Positions 5,865 to 11,782 of a DNA stretch of 11,782 nucleotides are shown here, piece after piece. Origin of the DNA: JBEKHI01 sp050012355 (GTDB lineage Bacteria; Actinomycetota; Actinomycetes; Streptosporangiales; Streptosporangiaceae); the NCBI GenBank assembly GCA_050012355.1, contig JBEKHI010000270.1:1-11782 (forward strand), in the 5' to 3' direction. The first letter of the stretch is position 1. Every line of letters starts with the position of its first letter. The translations under genes and the position numbers were made by a program. The notes under the pieces were generated by a model that was not told where the DNA came from, searched no databases, and saw only the letters and a list, made by a program, of their open reading frames with translations.

Positions 5865-6692
5865 TCAGCCGTAGCGGGGCTCGGTCGCGGATGCGCCGAG
5901 CTTGGCCACCACCCGGAAGCAGCGATAGAGCGCGTCCACGCTCGCGGCCTCGAAGGCGACACCACGAGGACCGTTACGTCGTACGGTCGGGACCATGGCG
6001 GCTAGCGCCGCCGAACTCGTCCCGACGAACGTCACCTCGCAGGTGTACGGCGGCTCGGGAAGCGCGACCTCGCCCGCCTCCCGCATCCCCTTCAGCGCCC
6101 CCTCGCGGAGCATCGGGCCGGTACGTGACGGCGGCAGGCACAGTGCCGTATACCGGTCGACCGCCTCCTTGACCGCCACCAGCGCCGCGCCCGGCGCGTA
6201 CCCGGCGGCATCCTGGCAGGTCAGGTCGTCGCCGGAGACCAGGACGACCCGGGCACCGTATTCGGCGGCGAGCAGGGCATTCAGGTAACCCTCGCTCATC
6301 GGGCGGCCGTTGAGCGTCACCGAGAAGATCTCGTACCCGACGAAGGTGTGCGACAGCACGCCCTCCTCCCCCGGCCCGGCGTGGTACCCGACGAACGCCA
6401 CCACCTCCGGGCGAGCCGTGATGCCCTCCATCATGGAGTACGGCTTGTGGTGGCCGGTGAGCAGCCGGATCCGCGGATCCAGGTCCTCGATCAGCAGGTT
6501 CCGCATGCTGGAGTGCGCCTCGTTGACGACGATCTCGTCCACCCCGGCATCGAACAACCCCTCGGCGACCGCGACCACGTCCGCCGTCAGCAGCTTGCGG
6601 AACCTGTCCCACTGCGGGGAGCCTGGCCGGCAGTCGTCCGGGCAGGTAACCCCGGTCGCACCCTCCATGTCGGCGGATATCAGGCCTCGCAT
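5865..6692 (-). CDS. M55-family D-aminopeptidase (DppA-like)
   Basis: 275 aa, the usual length of DppA-type enzymes. The zinc-site signature is intact: Asp8 and Glu10 (SADMEG), His60 (NEAHSSM), His104 (GYHAG), Glu134 (MSEGYLN), and His115 (LSHTF), which corresponds to the proposed nucleophile of Bacillus subtilis DppA. Characterised members form ring-shaped multimers and release N-terminal D-amino acids, notably D-Ala, from short peptides such as those from peptidoglycan. No signal peptide is present, so it acts on imported or internal peptides. It is the last gene of a three-gene operon and starts 12 nt after the D-amino-acid dehydrogenase stop, with GAGAGGA as ribosome site. Its neighbours fit a route in which freed D-amino acids are oxidised. 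The exact peptide substrate is unknown. Confidence 0.92.
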   Translation of the reverse strand: MRGLISADMEGATGVTCPDDCRPGSPQWDRFRKLLTADVVAVAEGLFDAGVDEIVVNEAHSSMRNLLIEDLDPRIRLLTGHHKPYSMMEGITARPEVVAFVGYHAGPGEEGVLSHTFVGYEIFSVTLNGRPMSEGYLNALLAAEYGARVVLVSGDDLTCQDAAGYAPGAALVAVKEAVDRYTALCLPPSRTGPMLREGALKGMREAGEVALPEPPYTCEVTFVGTSSAALAAMVPTVRRNGPRGVAFEAASVDALYRCFRVVAKLGASATEPRYG

Positions 6693-6704
6693 TGACGTCC
6701 TCTC

Positions 6705-7907
6705 TCAGCGCAACGGATTGAACGGGCCGATCGCCTTCGGATCTTTGCCGGTGACGATCCGCTCGGCGAGCAGCATCCCGGTGACCGGTCCCAGGGTGAT
6801 CCCCCACATGCCATGCCCGCCGGCGACGAACACCCGCGGGTCGGAGGTGGCACCGATCAGCGGCAGCCCGTCGGCGGTGACCGGGCGCGGCCCCACCCAG
6901 TGCCGGGTCGCGGATTCCCAGTTCACCCCGGACAGCAGTTCCCGCACCGACCCCACGATCGCATCGAACCGCGCCGCGGCCGGCGGCTCATCGGGTCCGC
7001 GGAACTCCATGGTGCCCGCCACCCGCAGCCGACCCCGGTAAGGCGTGCAGGCCACCCGCTGGACCGGGAAGTACACCGGGGTCGTCACCGGCTGGCTGGT
7101 CGCCACGTCGAAGGAATACCCGCGCCCGGCGCGGACTCGCCGCCGGACACCATAGGGCCGGGCCAGCTTGTCTAGCCACGCCCCGGTCGCGAGCACCACC
7201 GCGTCGGCCGGCTCCGGCTCGCCGGCGGCCGGCTCCACCATGATCTCGTCCGCCGTATGCCGCAGCCGCGCCACCGCGAACCCGGAGCGGATGATCCCGC
7301 CCCGGGCGGTCACCGCCTCGGCCAGCGCCGCCGTGTACGCGCCCGGGTCGATATAGCGCTGCCCGGTGATCTCCACCACGCAGCCGATCCGGGGGGTGAG
7401 GCTGGGATGGGAAGCGGCGTTATGGACAAGGTGTGGTGTATTTACCGCGGCGAGTTCGTGTAGCAACGGGCGAGCGGCCGCGCGGCCGTTGAAGGCGGCC
7501 ATGATCGGCGCCTCGGTGGCCGGCGCGGTCACCCCGGCCCGGCTCAGCTCGTCATAGGCGTCGAGGGCGGCACCGTTCACCTCGGCGAGCGCGTTCATCG
7601 CGCGATCCCACCGGGCGGGCGTGCAGTTCCGCGCGAAGCGCAGCAGGAATCCCCACAACGACGGGTCCAGCCGGGCCGGCACGGACAGCGCGGCACCCGG
7701 ATCGAGCAGCGTTTTCAGCCCGTAGCGCAGCACGGCGGGCTCGGGCAGCGGCGTCGCCAGCCCCGGCGACAGCCAGCCGGCGTTACCCCAGGACGCTCCG
7801 GCCGCCACCCCGGACCGATCGACGACCGTGACCTGCTCGCCATGCTCTTGCAGGAACCAGGCGACGGACAGGCCGACCAGCCCCGCGCCGACGATGACGC
7901 ACCTCAC
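6705..7907 (-). CDS. FAD-dependent D-amino-acid dehydrogenase/oxidase (DadA-like)
   Basis: 400 aa. The N-terminus is a Rossmann dinucleotide fold: G7-A-G9-L-V-G12 and, 18 residues on, Asp30 for the FAD ribose. The segment ASWGNAGWLSPGLATPLPEP is typical of DadA (usual form NAG..SPG). The C-terminus has VGPRPVTADGLPLIGAT and GHGMWGITLGPVTGMLLAERI, the second FAD-contact region of the DAO superfamily. Such enzymes convert D-amino acids to 2-oxo acids and ammonia, at the inner face of the membrane when electrons go to quinone. A glycine or sarcosine oxidase-type substrate cannot be excluded. The frame is open further upstream, but GTG at 7907 is chosen: it starts directly before the FAD motif, overlaps the permease stop as GTGA, and has AGAGG 4 nt upstream. 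The overlap implies translational coupling. Confidence 0.88.
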   Translation of the reverse strand: MRCVIVGAGLVGLSVAWFLQEHGEQVTVVDRSGVAAGASWGNAGWLSPGLATPLPEPAVLRYGLKTLLDPGAALSVPARLDPSLWGFLLRFARNCTPARWDRAMNALAEVNGAALDAYDELSRAGVTAPATEAPIMAAFNGRAAARPLLHELAAVNTPHLVHNAASHPSLTPRIGCVVEITGQRYIDPGAYTAALAEAVTARGGIIRSGFAVARLRHTADEIMVEPAAGEPEPADAVVLATGAWLDKLARPYGVRRRVRAGRGYSFDVATSQPVTTPVYFPVQRVACTPYRGRLRVAGTMEFRGPDEPPAAARFDAIVGSVRELLSGVNWESATRHWVGPRPVTADGLPLIGATSDPRVFVAGGHGMWGITLGPVTGMLLAERIVTGKDPKAIGPFNPLR

Positions 7908-9277
7908 GCGGCCTCTTTTTCCGCTGGCGGCAGCCAGCGGCGCGCGGCGAAATAGCCGATGAGCGACACGCCGGTGATGCCGAAGGCGATCCACAGGTCC
8001 TCGGCCGACTGCTGGGTGAGGGCGACGATCACCCCGGCGATGGCGATGAGCGGCGGCACTGGCCACAGCGGCATGCGGAACGCGCGCGGCAGCCCCTTGT
8101 CACGCACCCGGCACACCAGGGCGGACACGGCGACCAGCAGGTAGATGATGACGATCACCACGCCGGTGAAGGTGATGAGGTTGTTCAGCGAGGTGAATAT
8201 GCACAGCACCGCGTTGCCGACGAACAGGACGGCGAATCCCCAGACGGGTACCTGAGTGCGTTTTGTCAGGTGGCCGAAGAACGGGTTCAGCGGCTTGGGC
8301 CACATGCCGTCCCGCGCCGCGGCGTAGTAGATCCGGGCGTAGGCGAGGTTGCCCGCGAGCCCGGTGTCGAACATCGCGATCACCACGCCGATCAGCAGTA
8401 TCTTGCCGCCGGTGGAACCCATCACCCGGGACGAGATGTCCGACAGCGGCGCGGCGCTGGCGGTGGTGGCGGACAGGTCCTTGATGGCATAGGTGGCGGC
8501 GATCACCGCGAGGACCTCGACCACCACGGAGATCACGGCCGCGAGCATCACCGCGCGGGGCAGCGTCCGCCGCGAACCGCGGGATTCCTCGGCGAAGTAC
8601 AGCGGCCAGTCGTATCCGTTGAAGGCGAACAGCGCCGGCACTATCGCCGCGATCATCCCGGACGCCCCGACGGCGATCAGCTCGTCGCCGTGCGACGCGG
8701 GCAACGACGGGTGGGTGAACGCGTCGGACCCGAGTGAGACGTGCCCGAGGCAGAACGCGGTGAAGACCAGGATCACCGTGAGCTCGAGCACCAGCATCAG
8801 CCCGGTGACCCAGCTCGTCGGCGAGATCTTCTCCATCGACAAGATGGTGATCAGCACCATCATGCCGAAGGCCAGCCAGCCGACCGACATGCTCGTGCCG
8901 GTGACCTGATCCAGGTAGGTCGCGGCGGCGACCAGGATCGAGGCAGTGACCACGACCCCGAGCACCAGGAAGAGGATGGTGGTGACGCCGCCGAACACCG
9001 GCCCGAGTGCGCGCCGGACGATCGTGTAGGCGCCGCCCGCTGACGGGAACATGCCGCCGACCTCGGCGTAGCAGAAGGCCATCGCCAGGGCGATCACCGC
9101 GCCGATGATGAAGGCCCAGATCACGCCGGTGCCCGCCGAGGCGAGGCCAGTGCCGTAAACGAGGAACACAGAGGTCGTAGGGGATATCGCGGCAATGGCG
9201 ATAGCCAGGACGTTGACCGGGCGCAGCGCACCACCATGCAATGATCGGCGCTCACCAGCCTGCTCACCAGTAATCAT
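7904..9277 (-). CDS. APC-superfamily amino-acid permease
   Basis: 457 aa with about 12 predicted membrane helices. The first helix carries the unwound-helix region of the APC fold (AIAAISPTTSVFLVYGTGLA, residues 27-46). It is followed by the family signature AEVGGMFPSAGGAYTIVRRALGP (71-93), and later FAFNGYDWPLYFAEESRGSRRTLPRA, the conserved segment after helix 6. This class imports amino acids or related amines by cation symport in the cytoplasmic membrane. As the first gene of an operon with a D-amino-acid dehydrogenase and a D-aminopeptidase, D-amino acids or a D-residue-containing compound are likely substrates by context only. ATG at 9277 is preferred over an in-frame GTG at 9292 because GGAG lies 6 nt before it and nothing similar precedes the GTG. 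It overlaps the dehydrogenase start by 4 nt. Confidence 0.9.
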   Translation of the reverse strand: MITGEQAGERRSLHGGALRPVNVLAIAIAAISPTTSVFLVYGTGLASAGTGVIWAFIIGAVIALAMAFCYAEVGGMFPSAGGAYTIVRRALGPVFGGVTTILFLVLGVVVTASILVAAATYLDQVTGTSMSVGWLAFGMMVLITILSMEKISPTSWVTGLMLVLELTVILVFTAFCLGHVSLGSDAFTHPSLPASHGDELIAVGASGMIAAIVPALFAFNGYDWPLYFAEESRGSRRTLPRAVMLAAVISVVVEVLAVIAATYAIKDLSATTASAAPLSDISSRVMGSTGGKILLIGVVIAMFDTGLAGNLAYARIYYAAARDGMWPKPLNPFFGHLTKRTQVPVWGFAVLFVGNAVLCIFTSLNNLITFTGVVIVIIYLLVAVSALVCRVRDKGLPRAFRMPLWPVPPLIAIAGVIVALTQQSAEDLWIAFGITGVSLIGYFAARRWLPPAEKEAA

Positions 9278-9317
9278 CAGCAACTCCAGCACGTTCTAAC
9301 GCTTTTGACCGGAGCGT

Positions 9318-9408
9318 AGCAGCGTATTGGTATTTTGGGTAGACCTTTAACGTGGATGAAACCTTTTGGCCTTGCCTGGGGCGCGACACGGCTACGATCG
9401 GCATCACC
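9318..9408. promoter_or_regulatory. Divergent promoter region with candidate FadR-type operator
   Basis: An AT-rich patch lies between the permease operon and the GntR gene. At 9335-9348, TTGGGTAGACCTTT resembles the TTGGT-N3-ACCAA pattern of PdhR/LldR-type FadR-subfamily operators, with mismatches, and ATTGGTAT (9326-9333) adds a nearby half-site. For the operon, read on the minus strand, TACGCT (9326-9321) fits a TAnnnT -10, with TTAAAG (9350-9345) as a weak -35 at 18-nt spacing, so the putative operator would cover the promoter. For the regulator gene, TACGAT (9393-9398) lies 10 nt before the ATG at 9409, allowing a leaderless or nearly leaderless mRNA. All of these are pattern matches. 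Confidence 0.35.
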
Positions 9409-10524
9409 ATGACCGAAGCGACGATGACCGGACGCTGGAGTGACTCCCGCCCCGGGCAGCGGACCGCCGCCGAGTCGATCTCGGAGCGCATCCTGGCGGC
9501 GGTCGCCGTGGGCGTGCTCCAGCCAGGCGAGCAGCTTCCCGCCGAGCGGGAACTGGCCGAGATGCTGGGGGTCAGCCGCACCACGATCCGGCAGGCCCTG
9601 GCGCGGCTCGCCGCGCTCGGCATCATCGAGTCCCGGCGGGGCCGGGCCGGGGGCACGTTCGTCGCGGACCGGGGCTCGGTCGACACGGGCACCACGCAGC
9701 GGATCCTGGAGCCGATCCGGCGGGAAATCCAGTCGCTGCACGACTATCGTGCGCTGATACAGGAATTGATCGCCCGCACCGCAGCTGCTAGACGCTCCCC
9801 CCCGCACGACGCGACGATCAGGCAGGCGCTGGCCGCCTACACCGAGGCCGACGGGGCGGCGGCCTCGCGGCTCGCCGACCGGGCACTGCACGACGCGATC
9901 GCCACCGCCGCGGGCAACGAGCATCTCGCCAAGCTCGGGCGCGACCTCGCCAGCCGGGTGAACCTGGGGTTCTCATCGGAACCGTATTCCGAGCGGCTGC
10001 GCGCGACCGCCCGCCAGCAGCACCAGGCTCTGGTAGAAGCCGTACTCGCCGGCGACCCCGAACTGGCGGGGCGGCTCGCCGGCGAGCACTTCAGGCTTAC
10101 CTCAGGACGCGCCTGGGGGGTGTTATGGCAGGTTCCAGATCTGGTTCGAGGTGTCGGCGCAGTCCCAGATCTGCAGTTGGGTACCGGAACCGCCGTAGCC
10201 GGTGTCGTCCAGGCATTTACCGGATTGCGGGTTATACAACTCTCCGTTCGACTGCGGTATGAATACCTGGGCCGCCGTATCGTTACAGGTGTAGAGGTCG
10301 ACGGTGGTTCCGTCCGTGGTGCCACCGCTGTTGATATCCATGCACATGCCGAGTGCCTGCAGGGTGCTGCCCGCCTCGACGACCGTCCACTCCTGGGCAT
10401 CTGTCCCGTTGCACGTGTACACCTGCACCGGAGTGAACTCTGCGGTGCTCGCGCCCCGGACGTCGACACACAGGCCTTCGTAACCAGTAATAGGTCCGGT
10501 GGTGCCCGTAGACGTCGAGCCTGA
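9409..10524 (+). CDS. GntR/FadR-subfamily transcriptional regulator with antisense C-terminal extension
   Basis: The real protein domains occupy the first 240 or so of 371 codons. Residues 18-88 are a GntR winged helix (SISERILAAVAVGVLQPGEQ, LPAERELAEMLGVSRTTIRQ, then ALARLAALGIIESRRGRAGGTFV). Residues 110-238 are an all-helical FCD ligand domain with its metal-site pattern Asp157-x3-His161, His205 and His227. The expected stop after residue 240 is missing: from base 10123 the frame runs antisense to the 3' end of the glucanase gene for 133 codons and stops at 10524. That tail (Arg- and Val-rich, no fold signature) is probably not native. The protein is divergent from the D-amino-acid operon, and FCD regulators commonly sense small carboxylates or amino-acid-derived acids, so it is the likely operon regulator. 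ATG at 9409 is preferred over GTG 9352; ATG 9424 is possible. Confidence 0.82.
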   Translation: MTEATMTGRWSDSRPGQRTAAESISERILAAVAVGVLQPGEQLPAERELAEMLGVSRTTIRQALARLAALGIIESRRGRAGGTFVADRGSVDTGTTQRILEPIRREIQSLHDYRALIQELIARTAAARRSPPHDATIRQALAAYTEADGAAASRLADRALHDAIATAAGNEHLAKLGRDLASRVNLGFSSEPYSERLRATARQQHQALVEAVLAGDPELAGRLAGEHFRLTSGRAWGVLWQVPDLVRGVGAVPDLQLGTGTAVAGVVQAFTGLRVIQLSVRLRYEYLGRRIVTGVEVDGGSVRGATAVDIHAHAECLQGAARLDDRPLLGICPVARVHLHRSELCGARAPDVDTQAFVTSNRSGGARRRRA

Positions 10525-11562
10525 CGTTGTGTACGCGGCAACGTAGGCCACGCTCATCGTCCCGCCCGAAGCGGTAGAACTGGTGGGCGACGTGCAGTCG
10601 CACACGCCGTCCGGGTAGCTGCCGCCCATGGCCAGGTCGAGGATGATCGACATGTTGTGGTCGAAGGCCGCCTCCCAGGTCGACGCGCCAACCGTGCTCT
10701 CGTCGACGGTGAAGTAAGCGTTGCCGTTCAGGTAGAACGTGATCGACTCGGCAGCCGTGTCCACCCGGTTGAGGATCATCGTGTACGTGTTGTAGCCGCT
10801 CTGGCAGCCACTGCAGCCCACCAGGCCCGAGCCGATGCCGTCCGGCTCATTGCACGGGCCGTCGGGGTCGGTGCCGCAATGCACGGTTCCGGAAAGCTCG
10901 GACAGCGAGTTGACGTCCTCCATGATGTCGACCTCGCCGTTTTCCGGCCACTCACCGGGACCGAGCATCCAGAACGCTGGCCAGTAACCGAGCCCGCCGC
11001 TTGGCTGCTCGATGGACGCCGTGACCTCGAGCTCGCCGCCGGCCGGGGCGCCCACGTTGGCGGTGGACGTCTGGATTCGCCCGGAGGTCCACGAGCTTCC
11101 GCTGCCGAGCGCGGTGATGTCCAGGTCGCCGTTGCCGTCGAGGTAGACGTTGCTGGTCGAGCTGGTCATCGTCTCGATCTCGCCGGTGCCGAAGTCCGAG
11201 CCCGGACCGGTGTCGTAGATCCACTGCGAGTCGGCCCCTGAACCGGCCGATCCGTTGAAGTCGTCGCTGAATTCCGTCGACCAGCCGGAGGGCGGCGACG
11301 GGACGGTAGCTGGCGAGATGTCGCTTCCGGCGACGCCGGCCGTGTCCTTGGCCGCCTGGGCGGCGGTCGCTGTCTTGGTCGCCGTCTGGGCTACGGCGGT
11401 GGTGGTAGTCGATTGGGCCGCGGCTGGCTGGGTGGACACGACTAGCGCGATCACCGGCAGGATGCCGAGCACGATGGCCGCGGCCCGGCCGCGCCGGAAC
11501 CATCCTTTTCGCGAACTTCGGGGGCCGGGCGGCTCGTGGGCTCTTCGACGCGCGGGGGGCAT
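10123..11562 (-). CDS. Secreted GH16 beta-glucanase with C-terminal CBM13 (ricin-type) domain
   Basis: 479 aa. Residues 1-50 are a long Sec-type signal: Arg-rich start (WFRRGRAAA), hydrophobic core AIVLGILPVIALVV, and AxA-type cleavage near PAAAQ. A Thr/Ala-rich spacer (51-90) leads to a GH16 jelly roll (about 94-345) with the catalytic signature E210-V-D212-I-M-E215. The extra residue between Asp and the second Glu is the beta-bulge form typical of laminarinase-like endo-1,3-beta-glucanases. A Ser/Thr/Gly linker (346-358) precedes a carbohydrate-binding trefoil (359-479) with three repeats, each with a CVD/CMD/CLD start and a QxW-like end (AQEW, AQVF, NQIW). It would cut fungal or plant beta-1,3-glucan outside the cell. 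The ATG at 11562 has AGAGGAC upstream. Its stop lies inside the reading frame of the convergent FadR-type gene. Confidence 0.92.
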   Translation of the reverse strand: MPPARRRAHEPPGPRSSRKGWFRRGRAAAIVLGILPVIALVVSTQPAAAQSTTTTAVAQTATKTATAAQAAKDTAGVAGSDISPATVPSPPSGWSTEFSDDFNGSAGSGADSQWIYDTGPGSDFGTGEIETMTSSTSNVYLDGNGDLDITALGSGSSWTSGRIQTSTANVGAPAGGELEVTASIEQPSGGLGYWPAFWMLGPGEWPENGEVDIMEDVNSLSELSGTVHCGTDPDGPCNEPDGIGSGLVGCSGCQSGYNTYTMILNRVDTAAESITFYLNGNAYFTVDESTVGASTWEAAFDHNMSIILDLAMGGSYPDGVCDCTSPTSSTASGGTMSVAYVAAYTTSGSTSTGTTGPITGYEGLCVDVRGASTAEFTPVQVYTCNGTDAQEWTVVEAGSTLQALGMCMDINSGGTTDGTTVDLYTCNDTAAQVFIPQSNGELYNPQSGKCLDDTGYGGSGTQLQIWDCADTSNQIWNLP

Positions 11563-11597
11563 GGCGCTCGTCCTCTCTGGGTGTTTATGATTTATTA

Positions 11598-11614
11598 ATA
11601 GGTAAGTTTCCTAT
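11598..11614. promoter_or_regulatory. 17-nt palindrome upstream of the glucanase; candidate operator
   Basis: ATAGGTAAGTTTCCTAT is symmetric about its central G with a single mismatched pair (T at 11603 against T at 11609). It lies 36 nt before the glucanase start, in the only strongly AT-rich patch of the gap (11583-11625), which also holds TATTAA- and CATAAA-type -10 candidates on the minus strand. From memory, palindromes of the form TAGGAAAGTTTCCTA occur upstream of secreted glycosidase genes in actinomycetes; I could not check this. A regulator bound here would overlap the promoter. Confidence 0.5.
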
Positions 11615-11710
11615 CTGTTTCGATTTGGACGTTAACTCTGCATTTCGAGGGTGTCAATAGCGGCCTGCTAACTGCGACCCCGGCTGCGGCTCCGCGGCGG
11701 CTGCGGCGCC

Positions 11711-11723
11711 CCGGGATTCCCGG
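11711..11723. repeat. 13-nt GC-rich palindrome
   Basis: CCGGGA (11711-11716) and TCCCGG (11718-11723) are exact reverse complements around one base, 15 nt before structured repeat copy B. It could be part of a 3'-end signal for a gene beyond the window. The rest of the gap upstream of the glucanase promoter (11625-11738) shows no coding frame. Confidence 0.3.
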
Positions 11724-11738
11724 CGGCACGAAGGGCGT

Positions 11739-11782
11739 CGATGTCACAGCGAGGCCCTTCTAGGGGCACCGCTGTGACATCG
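11739..11782. repeat. 44-nt structured repeat element, copy B (at window edge)
   Basis: The element starts with CGATGTCACAGCG (11739-11751) and ends with its exact reverse complement CGCTGTGACATCG (11770-11782), giving a 13-bp outer stem. GCCC (11754-11757) and GGGC (11764-11767) form the inner stem, as in copy A. Aligned without gaps to copy A (5798-5841), 36 of 44 positions agree. The stem pair at element positions 11 and 34 is T-A in copy A and G-C here, a compensatory change. The element may continue past the window end. Confidence 0.7.

Noticed and set aside
6467..6480. 14-bp perfect palindrome GGATCCGCGGATCC
   Set aside because: It lies inside the M55 coding region where codon content (Asp-Pro-Arg-Ile) explains it; no promoter or repeat context.
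5974..6807. Second long minus-strand frame overlapping the M55 and dehydrogenase genes
   Set aside because: Arg/Gly-rich shadow frame; the M55 frame has all metal ligands and a proper ribosome site.
7907..8066. Upstream in-frame extension of the dehydrogenase by 53 codons
   Set aside because: The extra residues are Arg/His-rich, overlap the permease gene and precede the FAD-binding strand; the GTG at 7907 has a ribosome site and the GTGA overlap.
10123..10200. Repeated CCAGATCTG near the glucanase 3' end as a mobile-element end
   Set aside because: The repeats encode the Gln-Ile-Trp motifs of the CBM13 trefoil, so they reflect protein repeats.

Overview
The window looks like chromosomal DNA from a high-GC actinomycete. 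G and C dominate third codon positions, several genes start with GTG, and every recognisable protein belongs to a family common in Streptomyces/Streptosporangium-like soil bacteria. No rRNA, tRNA, CRISPR array, transposase or phage gene was seen, and there is no stretch over 300 bases without a gene.

Layout, left to right. (1) The tail of a bacterial PH-domain protein converges on, and shares its stop bases with, a XRE-cupin regulator. (2) The regulator is divergent from an EamA/DMT exporter, with a perfect inverted repeat between them. (3) A LacI-type sugar regulator follows the exporter at 31 nt and ends facing a ROK sugar kinase. The 214-nt gap between them is full of inverted repeats. (4) The ROK gene is divergent from a CPA1 Na+/H+ antiporter. 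(5) The antiporter converges on an operon on the minus strand, read right to left: APC amino-acid permease, DadA-like D-amino-acid dehydrogenase, M55 D-aminopeptidase. The first two genes overlap by 4 nt and the last two are 12 nt apart. (6) A FadR-type GntR regulator is divergent from this operon. (7) The regulator runs head-on, without a normal stop codon, into a secreted GH16 beta-glucanase with a CBM13 lectin domain. A near-perfect palindrome lies upstream of the glucanase.

The three-gene operon reads as a D-amino-acid/D-peptide scavenging unit: take up a substrate, release N-terminal D-residues from peptides, and oxidatively deaminate the D-amino acid. The divergent FadR-type protein is the obvious candidate regulator.

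The least expected signal is a pair of 44-nt imperfect hairpins, one at 5798-5841 and one ending exactly at the window edge (11739-11782). They have identical length, match at 36 of 44 positions, and carry a compensatory base-pair change (T-A to G-C) in the stem. This looks like a dispersed structured intergenic repeat. The other odd features are the nested inverted repeats at 2820-3020 and the FadR reading frame that continues 133 codons antisense to the glucanase gene.
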